From Chthoniobacterales bacterium (GTDB taxonomy: Bacteria > Verrucomicrobiota > Verrucomicrobiia > Chthoniobacterales > UBA10450): DNA of 37,592 nucleotides. Position 1 is the stretch's first letter. Every line of letters starts with the position of its first letter. The stretch spans positions 1 to 37,592 of the forward strand of contig JACCXA010000250.1 in NCBI GenBank assembly GCA_013697365.1, read 5' to 3'. The position numbers were made by a program, and so were the translations under genes. Positions 16,421-25,521 of the stretch are shown here, piece after piece. The notes beneath the pieces are model-generated. The model was not told the DNA's origin. It worked only from the letters and a program-made list of their open reading frames with translations, and searched no databases.

Positions 16421-18718
16421 TCACGTTATCTCCCCCACGATTTGCACTTCGGTTTCCAATTTGATGCCGCGTTTCGCGCGTGCGGCATCCTTGATCTTGT
16501 CGATCAACTCCAGCATCTCCACCGCGGTCGCGCCGCCATCGTTTACGATAAAATTCCCGTGCACCTCAGAGACGCGCGCTTTCCCAACTGCTGCATTCTT
16601 CAGGCCCAATTGGTCGACTAGTCTCCCCGCGGGGCACGCGTCCGGGTTCTTGAAGATACATCCCGCACTGGACGCGGCCGGTTGGCTCGCCCGCCTCTTT
16701 TTTTGCGATTCCTCCATTCGTGCTGCGATCTCTTCCGGCCGCGCGCGGTGCCCACGGAAGACAGCAGCGACAGCGAAATTGCGCACTAATGTCGGCACGT
16801 GCCGGTAGTGCACTTCCAAGTCGCCCGGACTTTTTGCGTGCGCGTTCCCCTCGGGATCAAGGTATCGGACCGAGACGACGTTCTCAAAGGTCTGCACGCC
16901 CATCGCGCCGGCGTTCATCCGCAACCCGCCGCCCACCGCGCCCGGAATTCCTTCCATCCATTCAAAGCCGCCGATGCCCTCACGCTTCCCTGCGTAGGCG
17001 ATCTCTTTCAGTTTCACACCGGCGCCCGCGGTAATCTCAACTCCTGCGACTTCGACTTTGTCGAAATCGCCTCCGGAAGGATGTACCACCACGCCCCTGA
17101 TCCCCCCATCCCGCACCAGCAGATTCGAGCCACGGCCAATCACAAACAGCGGGAGATTCTCGCGGCGACAGAAACGAATGATTCCGGCAAAGGCCTGCTC
17201 CTCACGCGGCTCAACCCAGAATTGCGCCGGTCCGCCAACGCGCAGAGTAGTGTGCTTCGCCAGCGGCTCGTAGAGACGCACCACGCCATCTGGACCAACG
17301 ATTTCCTGCAGCCGCTCCACGATGACCAGATCGGCAGCAAGCAACGAAAGTTGCTCGTGAATATTTCCTGCGCCCAGGCTCAGGACAAGATCTCCGTCCG
17401 CGATGATGTTCCCAACCTCGCGGTGCAGCCGGTTGAGCTGCGGCTGATAGGTCGCACCGCGATGGCCGTGCGCGCTCAACTCATCCACGATCGTCTGTCC
17501 GCTGATCCCGGGAATCGGCCGCTCGCTCGCCGGATAAACGTCGCCGACGAAGACCCGGTCCGAATCGTCGAAGGCCGCGCCAAACTCCTTTCGCAATGCT
17601 TTTGTGCGTGAATAGCGATGCGGTTGAAACATTGTCAGAACGCGATTGCGCCCGGTTGATTTTGCGGTCGCGATCGTGGCTCGGATCTCAGTCGGATGAT
17701 GGGCGTAATCATCCACCAGCAGGTAGCGCTCGCTGGCATACTTGATTTCGAAACGCCGGCGCGCGTGTTGGAAGTGACAGAGCGACGCCGCAACCTTCGC
17801 GAATGGAATTCCGATTTCAGTCGCGAGCGCGATCACGCCAAGAGCGTTGCTGACGTTGTGCCGGCCCGGCACGTTCAGGACCGCTTCGCCGAGTTGTTCC
17901 CCATGGCGATAAACACAGAAAACGGAGGCGAAATCGCGCAGCTCAATGTCGGCTCCGCGATAGTCGGCCATGGGGGAGAACCCGTAGGAAATTGGGCTCG
18001 ACCGATGGGCACAAATCCGTGTCGCGTTCGCATCGTCCGCGCAGTAGAAGACGCTGCCGGCGGTTTGATCCAGGAGCTGCGAATAGACGGCCTCGATCGC
18101 GGCAAGGTCTGCGTAAAAGTCGAGGTGCTCCTCTTCTATATTCAGGATGAGCGTGTGTTCCGGATGAAAAAATCGGAGCGTGCCGTCGCTCTCGTCACCT
18201 TCCGCGATGAAATGTCGGCCGCGCGGATTCCAATGCGCGTTCGAGCCCAAGATCGGAATCTCGGCGCCGACATAGTGCGAGGGCTGCAAACCACCTTCGC
18301 GGAAGACATGCGCCGCCATGGCCGAGGTCGTCGTCTTTCCGTGCATGCCGGCGATGACGATCCCTTGCTTCCCCAACATGATCGCGGCAAGCGCTTCCGC
18401 CCGGCGCAGGGTGGGCTTTCCCGTCGCGCGGGCGTGGGCCAGGATGGGGTTGTCGTCCTTAATCGCCGAAGAATAGACAACGAACTCTGCATCAGATGCA
18501 TCCTCTGCCGCATGCTGCATGTGAAAACGCAGGCCGAGGCGCTGCAGCCGCGCTGTCTCGAGCGAGCCCGCGCGATCCGACCCGCTGACCTGATGCCCCA
18601 GTTCGAGGAGCAAAGCCGCGATGCCGCTCATTCCGCTGCCGGCCACGCCGATCAGATGAATGCGATGCCGCTCCTGCGTAAGCTGTTTTTCCAGGTCGGC
18701 TTCCGGCGCGAGCATCAT
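16421..18718 (-). CDS. murC-murB: MurC-MurB fusion: UDP-MurNAc-L-Ala ligase / UDP-MurNAc dehydrogenase
   Basis: One uninterrupted 765-residue frame holds two enzymes. Residues about 15-465 are MurC (adds L-Ala to UDP-MurNAc): HLIGVAGSGMSGIA (21-34), ATP-loop GMHGKTTT (124-131), EEEHLDFY (195-202) and DDYAHHPTE (336-344). Residues about 470-765 are MurB (FAD- and NADPH-dependent formation of UDP-MurNAc): FAD motif GRGSNLLVRDGG (528-539), GIPGAVGGG (590-598), AGCIFKNP (685-692) with Cys687 at the proton-donor position usually held by Ser, and HGNFIVN (720-726). The two steps are consecutive in the pathway, MurB acting before MurC. The start overlaps the murG stop (ATGA). No internal start or RBS for a separate MurB is evident. 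Confidence 0.96.
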   Translation of the reverse strand: MMLAPEADLEKQLTQERHRIHLIGVAGSGMSGIAALLLELGHQVSGSDRAGSLETARLQRLGLRFHMQHAAEDASDAEFVVYSSAIKDDNPILAHARATGKPTLRRAEALAAIMLGKQGIVIAGMHGKTTTSAMAAHVFREGGLQPSHYVGAEIPILGSNAHWNPRGRHFIAEGDESDGTLRFFHPEHTLILNIEEEHLDFYADLAAIEAVYSQLLDQTAGSVFYCADDANATRICAHRSSPISYGFSPMADYRGADIELRDFASVFCVYRHGEQLGEAVLNVPGRHNVSNALGVIALATEIGIPFAKVAASLCHFQHARRRFEIKYASERYLLVDDYAHHPTEIRATIATAKSTGRNRVLTMFQPHRYSRTKALRKEFGAAFDDSDRVFVGDVYPASERPIPGISGQTIVDELSAHGHRGATYQPQLNRLHREVGNIIADGDLVLSLGAGNIHEQLSLLAADLVIVERLQEIVGPDGVVRLYEPLAKHTTLRVGGPAQFWVEPREEQAFAGIIRFCRRENLPLFVIGRGSNLLVRDGGIRGVVVHPSGGDFDKVEVAGVEITAGAGVKLKEIAYAGKREGIGGFEWMEGIPGAVGGGLRMNAGAMGVQTFENVVSVRYLDPEGNAHAKSPGDLEVHYRHVPTLVRNFAVAAVFRGHRARPEEIAARMEESQKKRRASQPAASSAGCIFKNPDACPAGRLVDQLGLKNAAVGKARVSEVHGNFIVNDGGATAVEMLELIDKIKDAARAKRGIKLETEVQIVGEIT

Positions 18719-19803
18719 GTCGTTTGCGTATACTTCTCCATCGTGTCGACGACAAGGTTGGCCGCGTTTTTCGGCGCGAGCTGTGCGCAGTTTTCTGCCA
18801 TGCGTTGCAAACGCGCGGGGTCGCCGATTAGCTCGCGAATCTTGCGCGCCAGCAGGTCACCCGAAAGTTCTGCTTCGCGTAACAAGATAGCGGCTTCTGC
18901 GCGGGCGAAGATCTCTGCGTTACATGTCTGATGGTCGTCCGCCGCGTAGGGGAATGGGATCAGGAGCGAAGGCAACGAGAAGGCGGCCAGCTCGGAGAGA
19001 CTAGCCGCGCCCGAACGAGCGATTGCCAGATCGGCCGCGCTGTAGACTTCCTCCATCGCATGATGAAACGCGGCGACGTAAGCCGGGATGTTTTCTCGCT
19101 GATAGTTGTCGGCTGCGAGCCGTTCATCGCGTGCGCCGGAAAGATGAATGACCTGGAAGGCCTCACCTTGCAGCGACGGCAGTGACTTGATGATCGATTG
19201 ATTGATTCCGCTCGCACCCTGACTTCCGCCCATAACCAGAAGCGTAAGCAGATCCTCGCGCAGACCGAGCTTCCGCCGCGCCGCGGCCCGATCCATGCGC
19301 TGAAGCTCCGCCCTGATGGGTGTGCCAGTGACTTCGGTCCGGACCTTCGGGAAAAACTGGGCGGCTTCTTTAAATCCGAGCAAGACGGCGCGCACCATCC
19401 GCGCTGTCAGACGATTGGCTTTTCCTGGAAAGGCATTCGATTCATGGATGAAGGTTGGAATCCGCCGCATCCGCCCCGCCAGAATCGGCGCGGTCGAAGT
19501 AAATCCCCCCATCCCGAGGACAACGTGCGGGTTGAACTTGCGATAGATCTGCCGGCAGCGCGTGAGGCTTTCGTTGAAGCGCTGCATGAAACGCACGATG
19601 GCCGGTGAGAAGGGCGAGGGCAGGCCGATGGTCGGCAGCTTTTCGAACCGGAAGTCAGGATGACTGGAAAGCGCGACGCTATCGATCTCCTTTTCGGAAA
19701 CGAAAAGCATGACTTCGTGGCCGCGTGCGCGCATGACTTCAGCGACCGCGAGACCGGGGAAGAGATGGCCGCCCGTTCCGCCGCATGCAATGACAGCGTT
19801 CAT
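18715..19803 (-). CDS. murG: MurG, lipid II-forming GlcNAc transferase
   Basis: MurG adds GlcNAc from UDP-GlcNAc to lipid I at the inner face of the membrane, giving lipid II. The protein has 362 residues of the GT-B fold. The N-terminal loop ACGGTGGHLFPGLA and VVLGMGGFTS with PTFIHESNAFPGKANR belong to the acceptor domain. MGGSQGAS, IARSGAASLSELAAF and PFPYAADDHQ belong to the donor-binding domain. It follows ftsW with no spacer (start codon directly after the ftsW TAG) and overlaps murC-murB by 4 bases. Confidence 0.97.
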   Translation of the reverse strand: MNAVIACGGTGGHLFPGLAVAEVMRARGHEVMLFVSEKEIDSVALSSHPDFRFEKLPTIGLPSPFSPAIVRFMQRFNESLTRCRQIYRKFNPHVVLGMGGFTSTAPILAGRMRRIPTFIHESNAFPGKANRLTARMVRAVLLGFKEAAQFFPKVRTEVTGTPIRAELQRMDRAAARRKLGLREDLLTLLVMGGSQGASGINQSIIKSLPSLQGEAFQVIHLSGARDERLAADNYQRENIPAYVAAFHHAMEEVYSAADLAIARSGAASLSELAAFSLPSLLIPFPYAADDHQTCNAEIFARAEAAILLREAELSGDLLARKIRELIGDPARLQRMAENCAQLAPKNAANLVVDTMEKYTQTT

Positions 19804-20946
19804 CTAGATTCTGGGCGTGGATCGCGCCTGCATGGTCGAGCGTTTCGTGTTTACCGGCTCGAGCACGCCTCGCCGGTAGATACTGATTAAGACTCCGATG
19901 CCGAAAAGGCAGGCCGCCAGGTTGGACCCTCCGTAACTGATAAAAGGCAGCGGCAGGCCTTTGTTCGGCAGAAGCGAAGTGGTCACGCCGATGTTGACCG
20001 CCGCTTGCAGGCCGAGGAGCGAAATCACTCCCGAGCCCAGGAGTAAACCGAAACGATCCTTCGCGTGCAGCGCGATCATCGTTCCGCAAATGATGATAAC
20101 CACGAAGAGGAAGACCACGAGCAGACTGATGCGCAGACCAAGTTCTTCGCCGATCATCGGGAAGATGAAGTCGGTGTGCGCGTAAGGCAGATAAGCCATC
20201 TTCTGCCGACCCTCGCCGAGGCCCACGCCCTCGATTCCCCCGCTGCCCCAGGCGATGAGCGCCTGCCATTGCTGAAGCCCGGCACCTTCTTTGTACATTT
20301 CGGGATGCATGAACGCAGTCAGCCGCCCCATGCGCTCTCGCATTGTCATGGCGACAAACAAGATTCCCCCGACGCCTGCCATCGACAGAAAACCGAGAAT
20401 GATGGGGCTTGTTCCCGCCACGAACATCATGACAAAAGCGGTCGCGCCGATCAGCGCCGTCGTGCCGAGGTCTACTTCCGTGACAATGAGCGCAAGCAGA
20501 ATGCTAATCACGCTCAACGGGATGATGAAACCTTGCAGAAAACGGCCGCTGTTCTTCTCATTTCTAGCGAACCAGTAGGCGAGGAAAAAGACCGCGGCGA
20601 TCTTGGCCAGTTCGGACGGTTGGAAATTCATTCCGCCGAGCCCGATCCAACGCCGTGAGCCATTGATCCGCATGCCGATGGGCGGCAGGAAGCAGAGAGC
20701 GAGCGCGACCACCGCCAGACCGAACCAGATCCACCACGTCCGTCCCCAAAAATGGTAATCGGTCGTCGCCGCGACCGCGCAAACGACGAGCCCAAAACAA
20801 AGCCAGACCGATTGACGCTTCACGAAGAAGTAGACGTCATTGTGGCTGTCCTTCGCGAAGGCGCTCGTGCTGAAGAGCATGACGATCCCAATCACGAGCA
20901 TCCCCAGCACGGCCAGGAAGAGGATGTAGGCGCTGTTGCGGTGCAT
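19804..20946 (-). CDS. ftsW: FtsW, septal peptidoglycan glycosyltransferase (SEDS)
   Basis: FtsW is a SEDS-family membrane enzyme that polymerises lipid II at the septum with FtsI. The protein has 380 residues and about ten membrane helices. Family signatures are present: INGSRRWIGLG with FQPSELAKI, TEVDLGTT with the conserved acidic residue, HTDFIFPMIGEELG, and NKGLPLPFISYGGSN. ATG at 20946 has no clear Shine-Dalgarno and is separated from the lysM gene by 174 bases holding an inverted repeat. This is one of two large gaps inside the dcw cluster. An independent or modulated expression of ftsW and downstream genes is possible. Confidence 0.96.
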   Translation of the reverse strand: MHRNSAYILFLAVLGMLVIGIVMLFSTSAFAKDSHNDVYFFVKRQSVWLCFGLVVCAVAATTDYHFWGRTWWIWFGLAVVALALCFLPPIGMRINGSRRWIGLGGMNFQPSELAKIAAVFFLAYWFARNEKNSGRFLQGFIIPLSVISILLALIVTEVDLGTTALIGATAFVMMFVAGTSPIILGFLSMAGVGGILFVAMTMRERMGRLTAFMHPEMYKEGAGLQQWQALIAWGSGGIEGVGLGEGRQKMAYLPYAHTDFIFPMIGEELGLRISLLVVFLFVVIIICGTMIALHAKDRFGLLLGSGVISLLGLQAAVNIGVTTSLLPNKGLPLPFISYGGSNLAACLFGIGVLISIYRRGVLEPVNTKRSTMQARSTPRI

Positions 20947-20961
20947 GGCTGGTCAGTGGAG

Positions 20962-21116
20962 GCCACGGATGAACACACATGAAACACGGCTGAAGACGGG
21001 GGCGGAGGACACGTATCGGAGAAAAATGCATTCATGTTCATCCACACATTTCGAACAACGTGCCGCGCCGTCCCTACCCTTTCCGAATCCGTGTTTCATC
21101 CGTGTTGGTCCGTGGC
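20962..21116. repeat. inverted repeat, 28-bp arms, CCACGGA family, between lysM and ftsW
   Basis: The left arm at 20962-20989 starts GCCACGGATG and ends GAAACACGG. The right arm at 21089-21116 is its inverted copy, starting CCGTGTTTCATC and ending GTCCGTGGC. I count 24 of 28 matching positions. The roughly 99-base interior includes a further ATGAATGCATTTTTC-like stretch and no ORF. The right arm begins 4 bases beyond the lysM stop. It looks like a dispersed palindromic element inserted within the operon; its transcript would fold into a long hairpin. Confidence 0.8.
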
Positions 21117-21120
21117 TAGA

Positions 21121-21669
21121 TCAATTCCCTGCTTTGGTCTTCGGCTTCTTCGAAGCCGGGACGATCAGCCTCTGCCCGATCTGTAGCTTGCGCGGGTCGT
21201 CGATATGATTCACGGCGAGCAGCTCGCTTTCCGTGACTTTCAGCTTCTTCGCGATCTTCACTGGATTATCGCCCTTCGCCACCACGTAGAAGTTTCCCGC
21301 TTCCGAACCAACGGGCAGCGCCCTGGGGACCTTGCTTGCCTCCGGTTTCGTCTCACTCGTTAGGCTGTTCGCAAGACTCGCTGGTGTCTCCGTCTTCGCT
21401 TGCGCAACGGGCGCGGCCTCCACCGCAACCGGCGACGTGGAAACTTTTGGCGGCGGAAAGGCGCCCTGGCGGCTCTTGATTGTGTTGAACGCGATGATGC
21501 CCGCCACGGCCACGACATGCAGCACGAGCACGATCAAGAGCGCACGCGACAGCTTCATGTTCGGCTCGGACATTTCCTCGTAGTCCATCTCATCGGACGC
21601 AGCCATCGACCGGCGCGCCGTGCTGGCGCGGAGCTTCTTCTTGCGAATGAGCAACTGGGGTATTTTCAT
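21121..21669 (-). CDS. LysM-domain single-pass membrane protein in the dcw cluster
   Basis: The protein has 182 residues from the ATG at 21669, 11 bases after the murD stop. A longer in-frame extension overlapping murD is rejected. In order: a basic then acidic cytoplasmic N-terminus, one transmembrane helix (LLIVLVLHVVAVAGIIAF, about residues 43-60), an Ala/Pro/Thr-rich periplasmic linker, and one C-terminal LysM domain (about 128-173: FYVVAKGDNPVKIAKKLKV through IGQRLIVPAS) that should bind peptidoglycan glycan. Topology and position between murD and ftsW suggest a septal or wall-binding accessory factor. Standard dcw clusters lack a gene here. It has no catalytic domain. Confidence 0.85.
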   Translation of the reverse strand: MKIPQLLIRKKKLRASTARRSMAASDEMDYEEMSEPNMKLSRALLIVLVLHVVAVAGIIAFNTIKSRQGAFPPPKVSTSPVAVEAAPVAQAKTETPASLANSLTSETKPEASKVPRALPVGSEAGNFYVVAKGDNPVKIAKKLKVTESELLAVNHIDDPRKLQIGQRLIVPASKKPKTKAGN

Positions 21670-21680
21670 CAGGATTATTT

Positions 21681-23000
21681 TTACAGGGCGTGCACGAGGG
21701 CACGGAATTGATCGCCGCGATCGGCGTAGCTCTTGAACATGTCGAAGGAGGAAGTGCCGGGAGAGAAAAGGACGACTTCGCCCGGCCGCGCCACGGTGTG
21801 CGCGCGTTCTACCGCATTCGCAATGGAATGCGCGACCTGACAAGGCACCGCGCCCTCCCAATCATGGGAGATTCGGTCCGCCATTTCGCCGATCAGGATG
21901 GTGGCGCGGACTTTCTCTCCGACCAGGGAACGAAGCGCATCGTAGGCGAACCCTTTGTCTTTCCCGCCGGCAATAAGCACAATCGGCTTGCTCTGGGCCA
22001 GAAGTGCTTTCTCGACCGCGTGGAGATTCGTCGCCTTGGAATCATTGATGTAAACCACGCCCTCAAGTTCGCGCACGAATTCAAGCCGGTGCGGCCGGGG
22101 CTGGTAGGCGCAGAGCGGCGGCACCATCTGCTCAAAGGAAAGGCCGCGCGCGAGGCCGACTGCGAGCGTGGCCATCAAATTCTCGATGTTGTGCGACCCG
22201 CGCAGCTTCGTCTCGGCAAGGCGTAGGACGGGAATTCCTTTGTAAACGATCGCGCCTTCCGCGAGCCGAAAATCGGCCTGGTCTTCGTAGGCGCTGAACG
22301 TGACGATGCGCGCCTTCAGCGGCGGCAGGCTCTCGGCCGCGTTTAGCACCGCGACATCCTCCGCGGTCTGAAAGTCGAAGATCCGCAGTTTGGCCGCCCG
22401 GTATTCGCCTAACGAGCGGTAGCGATCGAGATGATCGGGCGCAAAGTTTAGCCAGACGCTGATGGAAGGCTGGAAGGTGGTGATGGTTTCGAGTTGGAAA
22501 GAGCTGACTTCGACTGTCAGCACATCCAGATCACGCCCTTCGCGTGCGACTTCCGAGAGGGGCTTGCCGATGTTACCGCAGGCGATCGTCTTTTGTCCGC
22601 AGGCGTTCAACATCTGTGCCAGCAACTCGGTTGTGGTCGTCTTCCCGTTCGTGCCCGTGATCGCCACCACCGGTAATCCGCAGGAACGCCAGCCGAGTTC
22701 CAGTTCCCCCAGCATCTCGATCCCGCGCGAAGAGAAGTTGCGCGCGAGGGTTGAGGCGGGATCGATCCCCGGACTCAGCACGACCATTTCGTAGTGCCCT
22801 GCATCGCGCTCCGCGCCGGGTCCGCAGATCGCTTCGATGCCCTTCGCGCGCATCCCCTCCAGCGTGGTCCTGAGGATGGTTTTTTCTTCCGCGCTATCGA
22901 GGACGGTCACCAGCGCCCCTTCGTCCTTGAGGAGGTGCGCGGCGGCCGTGCCGCTCAGCCCCGCTCCCAGCACTGCCACTTTTCGATCGGTATAGCGCAC
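21681..23000 (-). CDS. murD: MurD, UDP-MurNAc-L-Ala:D-Glu ligase
   Basis: MurD adds D-Glu to UDP-MurNAc-L-Ala using ATP. From a GTG at 23000, 5 bases after the mraY stop, it has 439 residues, the family length. No nearby ATG is in frame, and a much longer frame would lie inside mraY. Motifs: N-terminal KVAVLGAGLSGTAAA, VVLSPGI, P-loop AITGTNGKTTTTE, EVSSFQLE, NFAPDHLDRY, NIENLMA, and the domain 3 start YINDSKATN. Confidence 0.95.
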   Translation of the reverse strand: MRYTDRKVAVLGAGLSGTAAAHLLKDEGALVTVLDSAEEKTILRTTLEGMRAKGIEAICGPGAERDAGHYEMVVLSPGIDPASTLARNFSSRGIEMLGELELGWRSCGLPVVAITGTNGKTTTTELLAQMLNACGQKTIACGNIGKPLSEVAREGRDLDVLTVEVSSFQLETITTFQPSISVWLNFAPDHLDRYRSLGEYRAAKLRIFDFQTAEDVAVLNAAESLPPLKARIVTFSAYEDQADFRLAEGAIVYKGIPVLRLAETKLRGSHNIENLMATLAVGLARGLSFEQMVPPLCAYQPRPHRLEFVRELEGVVYINDSKATNLHAVEKALLAQSKPIVLIAGGKDKGFAYDALRSLVGEKVRATILIGEMADRISHDWEGAVPCQVAHSIANAVERAHTVARPGEVVLFSPGTSSFDMFKSYADRGDQFRALVHAL

Positions 23001-23005
23001 GCTGT

Positions 23006-24106
23006 TTACCTGAGCTTGAGGGTGGCGAGGCCGAGGAGGGCAAAGACCGCGGAGAGAATCCAAAAACGCACGATGACGGTGTTCTCTTTCCATCCGCTCA
23101 ATTCGAAATGGTGATGGATCGGTGACATCGCAAAGATGCGTTTGCCGGTCATCTTGAAGCTCATGACCTGGAGAATGACGGAAGCCGCTTCGATCACGAA
23201 AACCCCCCCGACAACCATGAGAAGCAGTTCCTGTTTGCAACAAATCGCGACGACGCCAATCAGGCCGCCGATAGCGAGCGAACCGGTGTCGCCCATGAAA
23301 ACTTTCGCGGGATAGCAATTGAACCAGAGGAAGCCCAGGCCTGCTCCGACGAGCGCGGAACAGACGACCGTCAGCTCCCCGGCGAATTGGTAAAAGGGAA
23401 CCTGGAGATATTCGGCGATCCGGAAATTGCCCGCCGCATAGGTCAGCAGAGCGTAGGCGAACGCGACCGTGATCGTGCAACCCGTCGCAAGGCCGTCGAG
23501 GCCATCGGTCAGGTTGACCGCGTTGGATGCCCCCGCGATGACAATGGCGAAAAAGACGAAAGTGAAGAGCCCCATGTTCGCGATAAGGGGCGCTTTAAAG
23601 AACGGGACGTAAAGTGATCGCGCCTGCACCTGCAAGGCGGGATGCGTGAGGAAGACGACCGTGACGACCGCCGCCACTGCCAGTTGAATCGTGAGCTTCA
23701 CGCGGCCGCTGACGCCATCTGATTTCTTCTTCGTGACCTTGAGGTAGTCATCGGCGAAACCGAGTGCCCCGAGAATGCTCATGGCAAAGAGTCCGAGCCA
23801 AACAAAGCGATTGTCTGGCCTCGCCCAGAGAACACTGGCGACGAGGACAGCGGCGATGATGAGCACGCCGCCCATAGTCGGGACGCCCTTTTTGCCGCCG
23901 TGCAGCTCGGCCAGACGATGGACTTCCGCCGCGGTGCGGATGGGCTGACCGACTTTCAGCGAGATCAACTTGCGAATGATGAAGTTCCCGCAAATCAACG
24001 AGATGGTGAAGGCCGTGATGGCCGCGGCGACGGCGCGGAACGTGACATAGGTAAACACGTTCATCCCGCCGAAGCGGTCGTCGAACAGATGCAGGTAGTA
24101 CATCAT
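23006..24106 (-). CDS. mraY: MraY, phospho-MurNAc-pentapeptide translocase
   Basis: MraY transfers phospho-MurNAc-pentapeptide to undecaprenyl phosphate, making lipid I. The protein has 366 residues and about ten membrane helices. Visible are the periplasm-to-cytoplasm loop VPTMGGVLI, the catalytic-site FADDYLKVTKKKSDG, NAVNLTDGLDGLATG, the FLWFNCYPAKVFMGDTGSLA stretch, and SPIHHHFELSGWKE with the HHH motif. It overlaps the murF stop by 4 bases (ATGA) and is 5 bases from the murD GTG. Confidence 0.97.
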   Translation of the reverse strand: MMYYLHLFDDRFGGMNVFTYVTFRAVAAAITAFTISLICGNFIIRKLISLKVGQPIRTAAEVHRLAELHGGKKGVPTMGGVLIIAAVLVASVLWARPDNRFVWLGLFAMSILGALGFADDYLKVTKKKSDGVSGRVKLTIQLAVAAVVTVVFLTHPALQVQARSLYVPFFKAPLIANMGLFTFVFFAIVIAGASNAVNLTDGLDGLATGCTITVAFAYALLTYAAGNFRIAEYLQVPFYQFAGELTVVCSALVGAGLGFLWFNCYPAKVFMGDTGSLAIGGLIGVVAICCKQELLLMVVGGVFVIEAASVILQVMSFKMTGKRIFAMSPIHHHFELSGWKENTVIVRFWILSAVFALLGLATLKLR

Positions 24107-25494
24107 AATGCCGCCCCCGCCGGTGCCCGGCTTTCGAATTCTTCCAGGACCAATTCGGTGCGCGCGGAGCGGCTGCCTTTCACAAGAACGAGATCACCGG
24201 GCGAGGTGATTTCAGTGAGTAGCTCCGCGGCTTCCAATGCGCTGGCGACATTTGTCGTTCGCTCGAGACCAGCGGCCCGCGCGGCTTCACCGATGCGCGC
24301 TCCTATCTCGCCAATCGTAATGAGGTGATCGAGCCGCAGGCTTGCGGCAGTTTCACCGACTTCCGCGTGGCCTCGCGCCGATTCGGCGCCGAGTTCACCC
24401 ATGTGGCCCAGGACAGCTAAGCGCTGTCCCTCCGCTTCAAGTTCGACGAGCGTCCGGAGCGCGGCCTTCATCGACTCGGGATTGGCGTTGTAACTATCAT
24501 CGAGAAATTGCACTCCGCGGATGGCGCGTAATTGCAGGCGCGCTTTCGTCAACGGCGTCGAGGCCAGGCCGGCCGCGCAATCTTCCAGGGAAAGGCCTAA
24601 AGCCCGGCCCGCGGCAATGGCGAGCATGGCATTTTGAACCATGTGCAACCCGGGCACCGGAAGCTGCGCCCGGCAGCGGTGCGCTCCTTCAAGAATGGTG
24701 AATTCGGAGCCTTCCGCGCTTTGGCGAATGTCCTCCGCGCGGACGGAACCGCTTTTGATTCCAGCGAGAATTATCTTGGCGGACGTACGGCGCGCGATCG
24801 TTTCGCTGAATGGATCGTCCGCATTCAAAATTACCGTGCCTCCGCTCCCGACGGCTTCGGCGAGGGAGCCTTTCTCGAGAGCGATCGCTTCACGCGACCC
24901 CATAAACTCGAGATGCGCGATGCCGATGTTTGTGATGATCGCAATATCAGGGGCGGCGATTCGGGCGAGCAGTGCAATCTCGCCGGGATGGTTCATGCCT
25001 AGCTCCCAGACGGCAATCTCATCGTCCGCGCTCGCTTCGAGGATGGTGCGCGGCAGACCAACGTGATTGTTGAAATTGCCCTCCGTCCTGGTGACGCGGA
25101 AACGGTGGGCAAGCACGGCGGCGACAAAATCCTTCGTGCTCGTTTTGCCGTTGCTGCCGGTAATTGCGATGACCTTCAGGCCAAGCGATCGCCGATAACC
25201 GGCAGCAATCTGCTGGTAGGCGAGGAGGGTGTCGGGAACGCGGATGATGGCGAAACTCTCCAGCACGTGACCGCTCCAGCTTTGCTCGACCAGAGCGCCG
25301 GCCGCACGGCGTTCCGCTGTTTGAGCAACAAAGCGGTGACCATCGAAATTATCGCCACGGATCGGAAGGAAGAGGTCGCCCGGCAAAATCGTGCGCGAGT
25401 CAGTGCTGATGCGAGAGATGGTTGTGGTCGCATCGCCCGATGCAATGACGCCGTGCGCGAACTCTGCGATGACCGAAAGAGAAAGAGCGTCCAT
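24103..25494 (-). CDS. murF: MurF, UDP-MurNAc-tripeptide:D-Ala-D-Ala ligase
   Basis: MurF attaches the D-Ala-D-Ala made by Ddl to the UDP-MurNAc tripeptide. From ATG 25494 it has 463 residues. An in-frame extension to 25557 is rejected because its residues come from the palindromic repeat, not from the enzyme. Motifs: ISTDSRTILPGDLFLPIRG at the N-terminus, P-loop AITGSNGKTSTKD, EGNFNNHVGLP, NIGIAHLEFMGS, and LDDSYNANPESMKAAL in the C-terminal domain. It is separated from murE by 189 bases filled by the palindrome. Confidence 0.96.
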   Translation of the reverse strand: MDALSLSVIAEFAHGVIASGDATTTISRISTDSRTILPGDLFLPIRGDNFDGHRFVAQTAERRAAGALVEQSWSGHVLESFAIIRVPDTLLAYQQIAAGYRRSLGLKVIAITGSNGKTSTKDFVAAVLAHRFRVTRTEGNFNNHVGLPRTILEASADDEIAVWELGMNHPGEIALLARIAAPDIAIITNIGIAHLEFMGSREAIALEKGSLAEAVGSGGTVILNADDPFSETIARRTSAKIILAGIKSGSVRAEDIRQSAEGSEFTILEGAHRCRAQLPVPGLHMVQNAMLAIAAGRALGLSLEDCAAGLASTPLTKARLQLRAIRGVQFLDDSYNANPESMKAALRTLVELEAEGQRLAVLGHMGELGAESARGHAEVGETAASLRLDHLITIGEIGARIGEAARAAGLERTTNVASALEAAELLTEITSPGDLVLVKGSRSARTELVLEEFESRAPAGAAL

Positions 25495-25521
25495 CTGTTT
25501 ATGGGGCTCCGAGAAACTGCT

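Noticed and set aside
23001..23480. N-terminal extension of MurD through mraY
   Set aside because: The extension is an alternate-frame reading of mraY; GTG at 23000 gives normal length and operon spacing.
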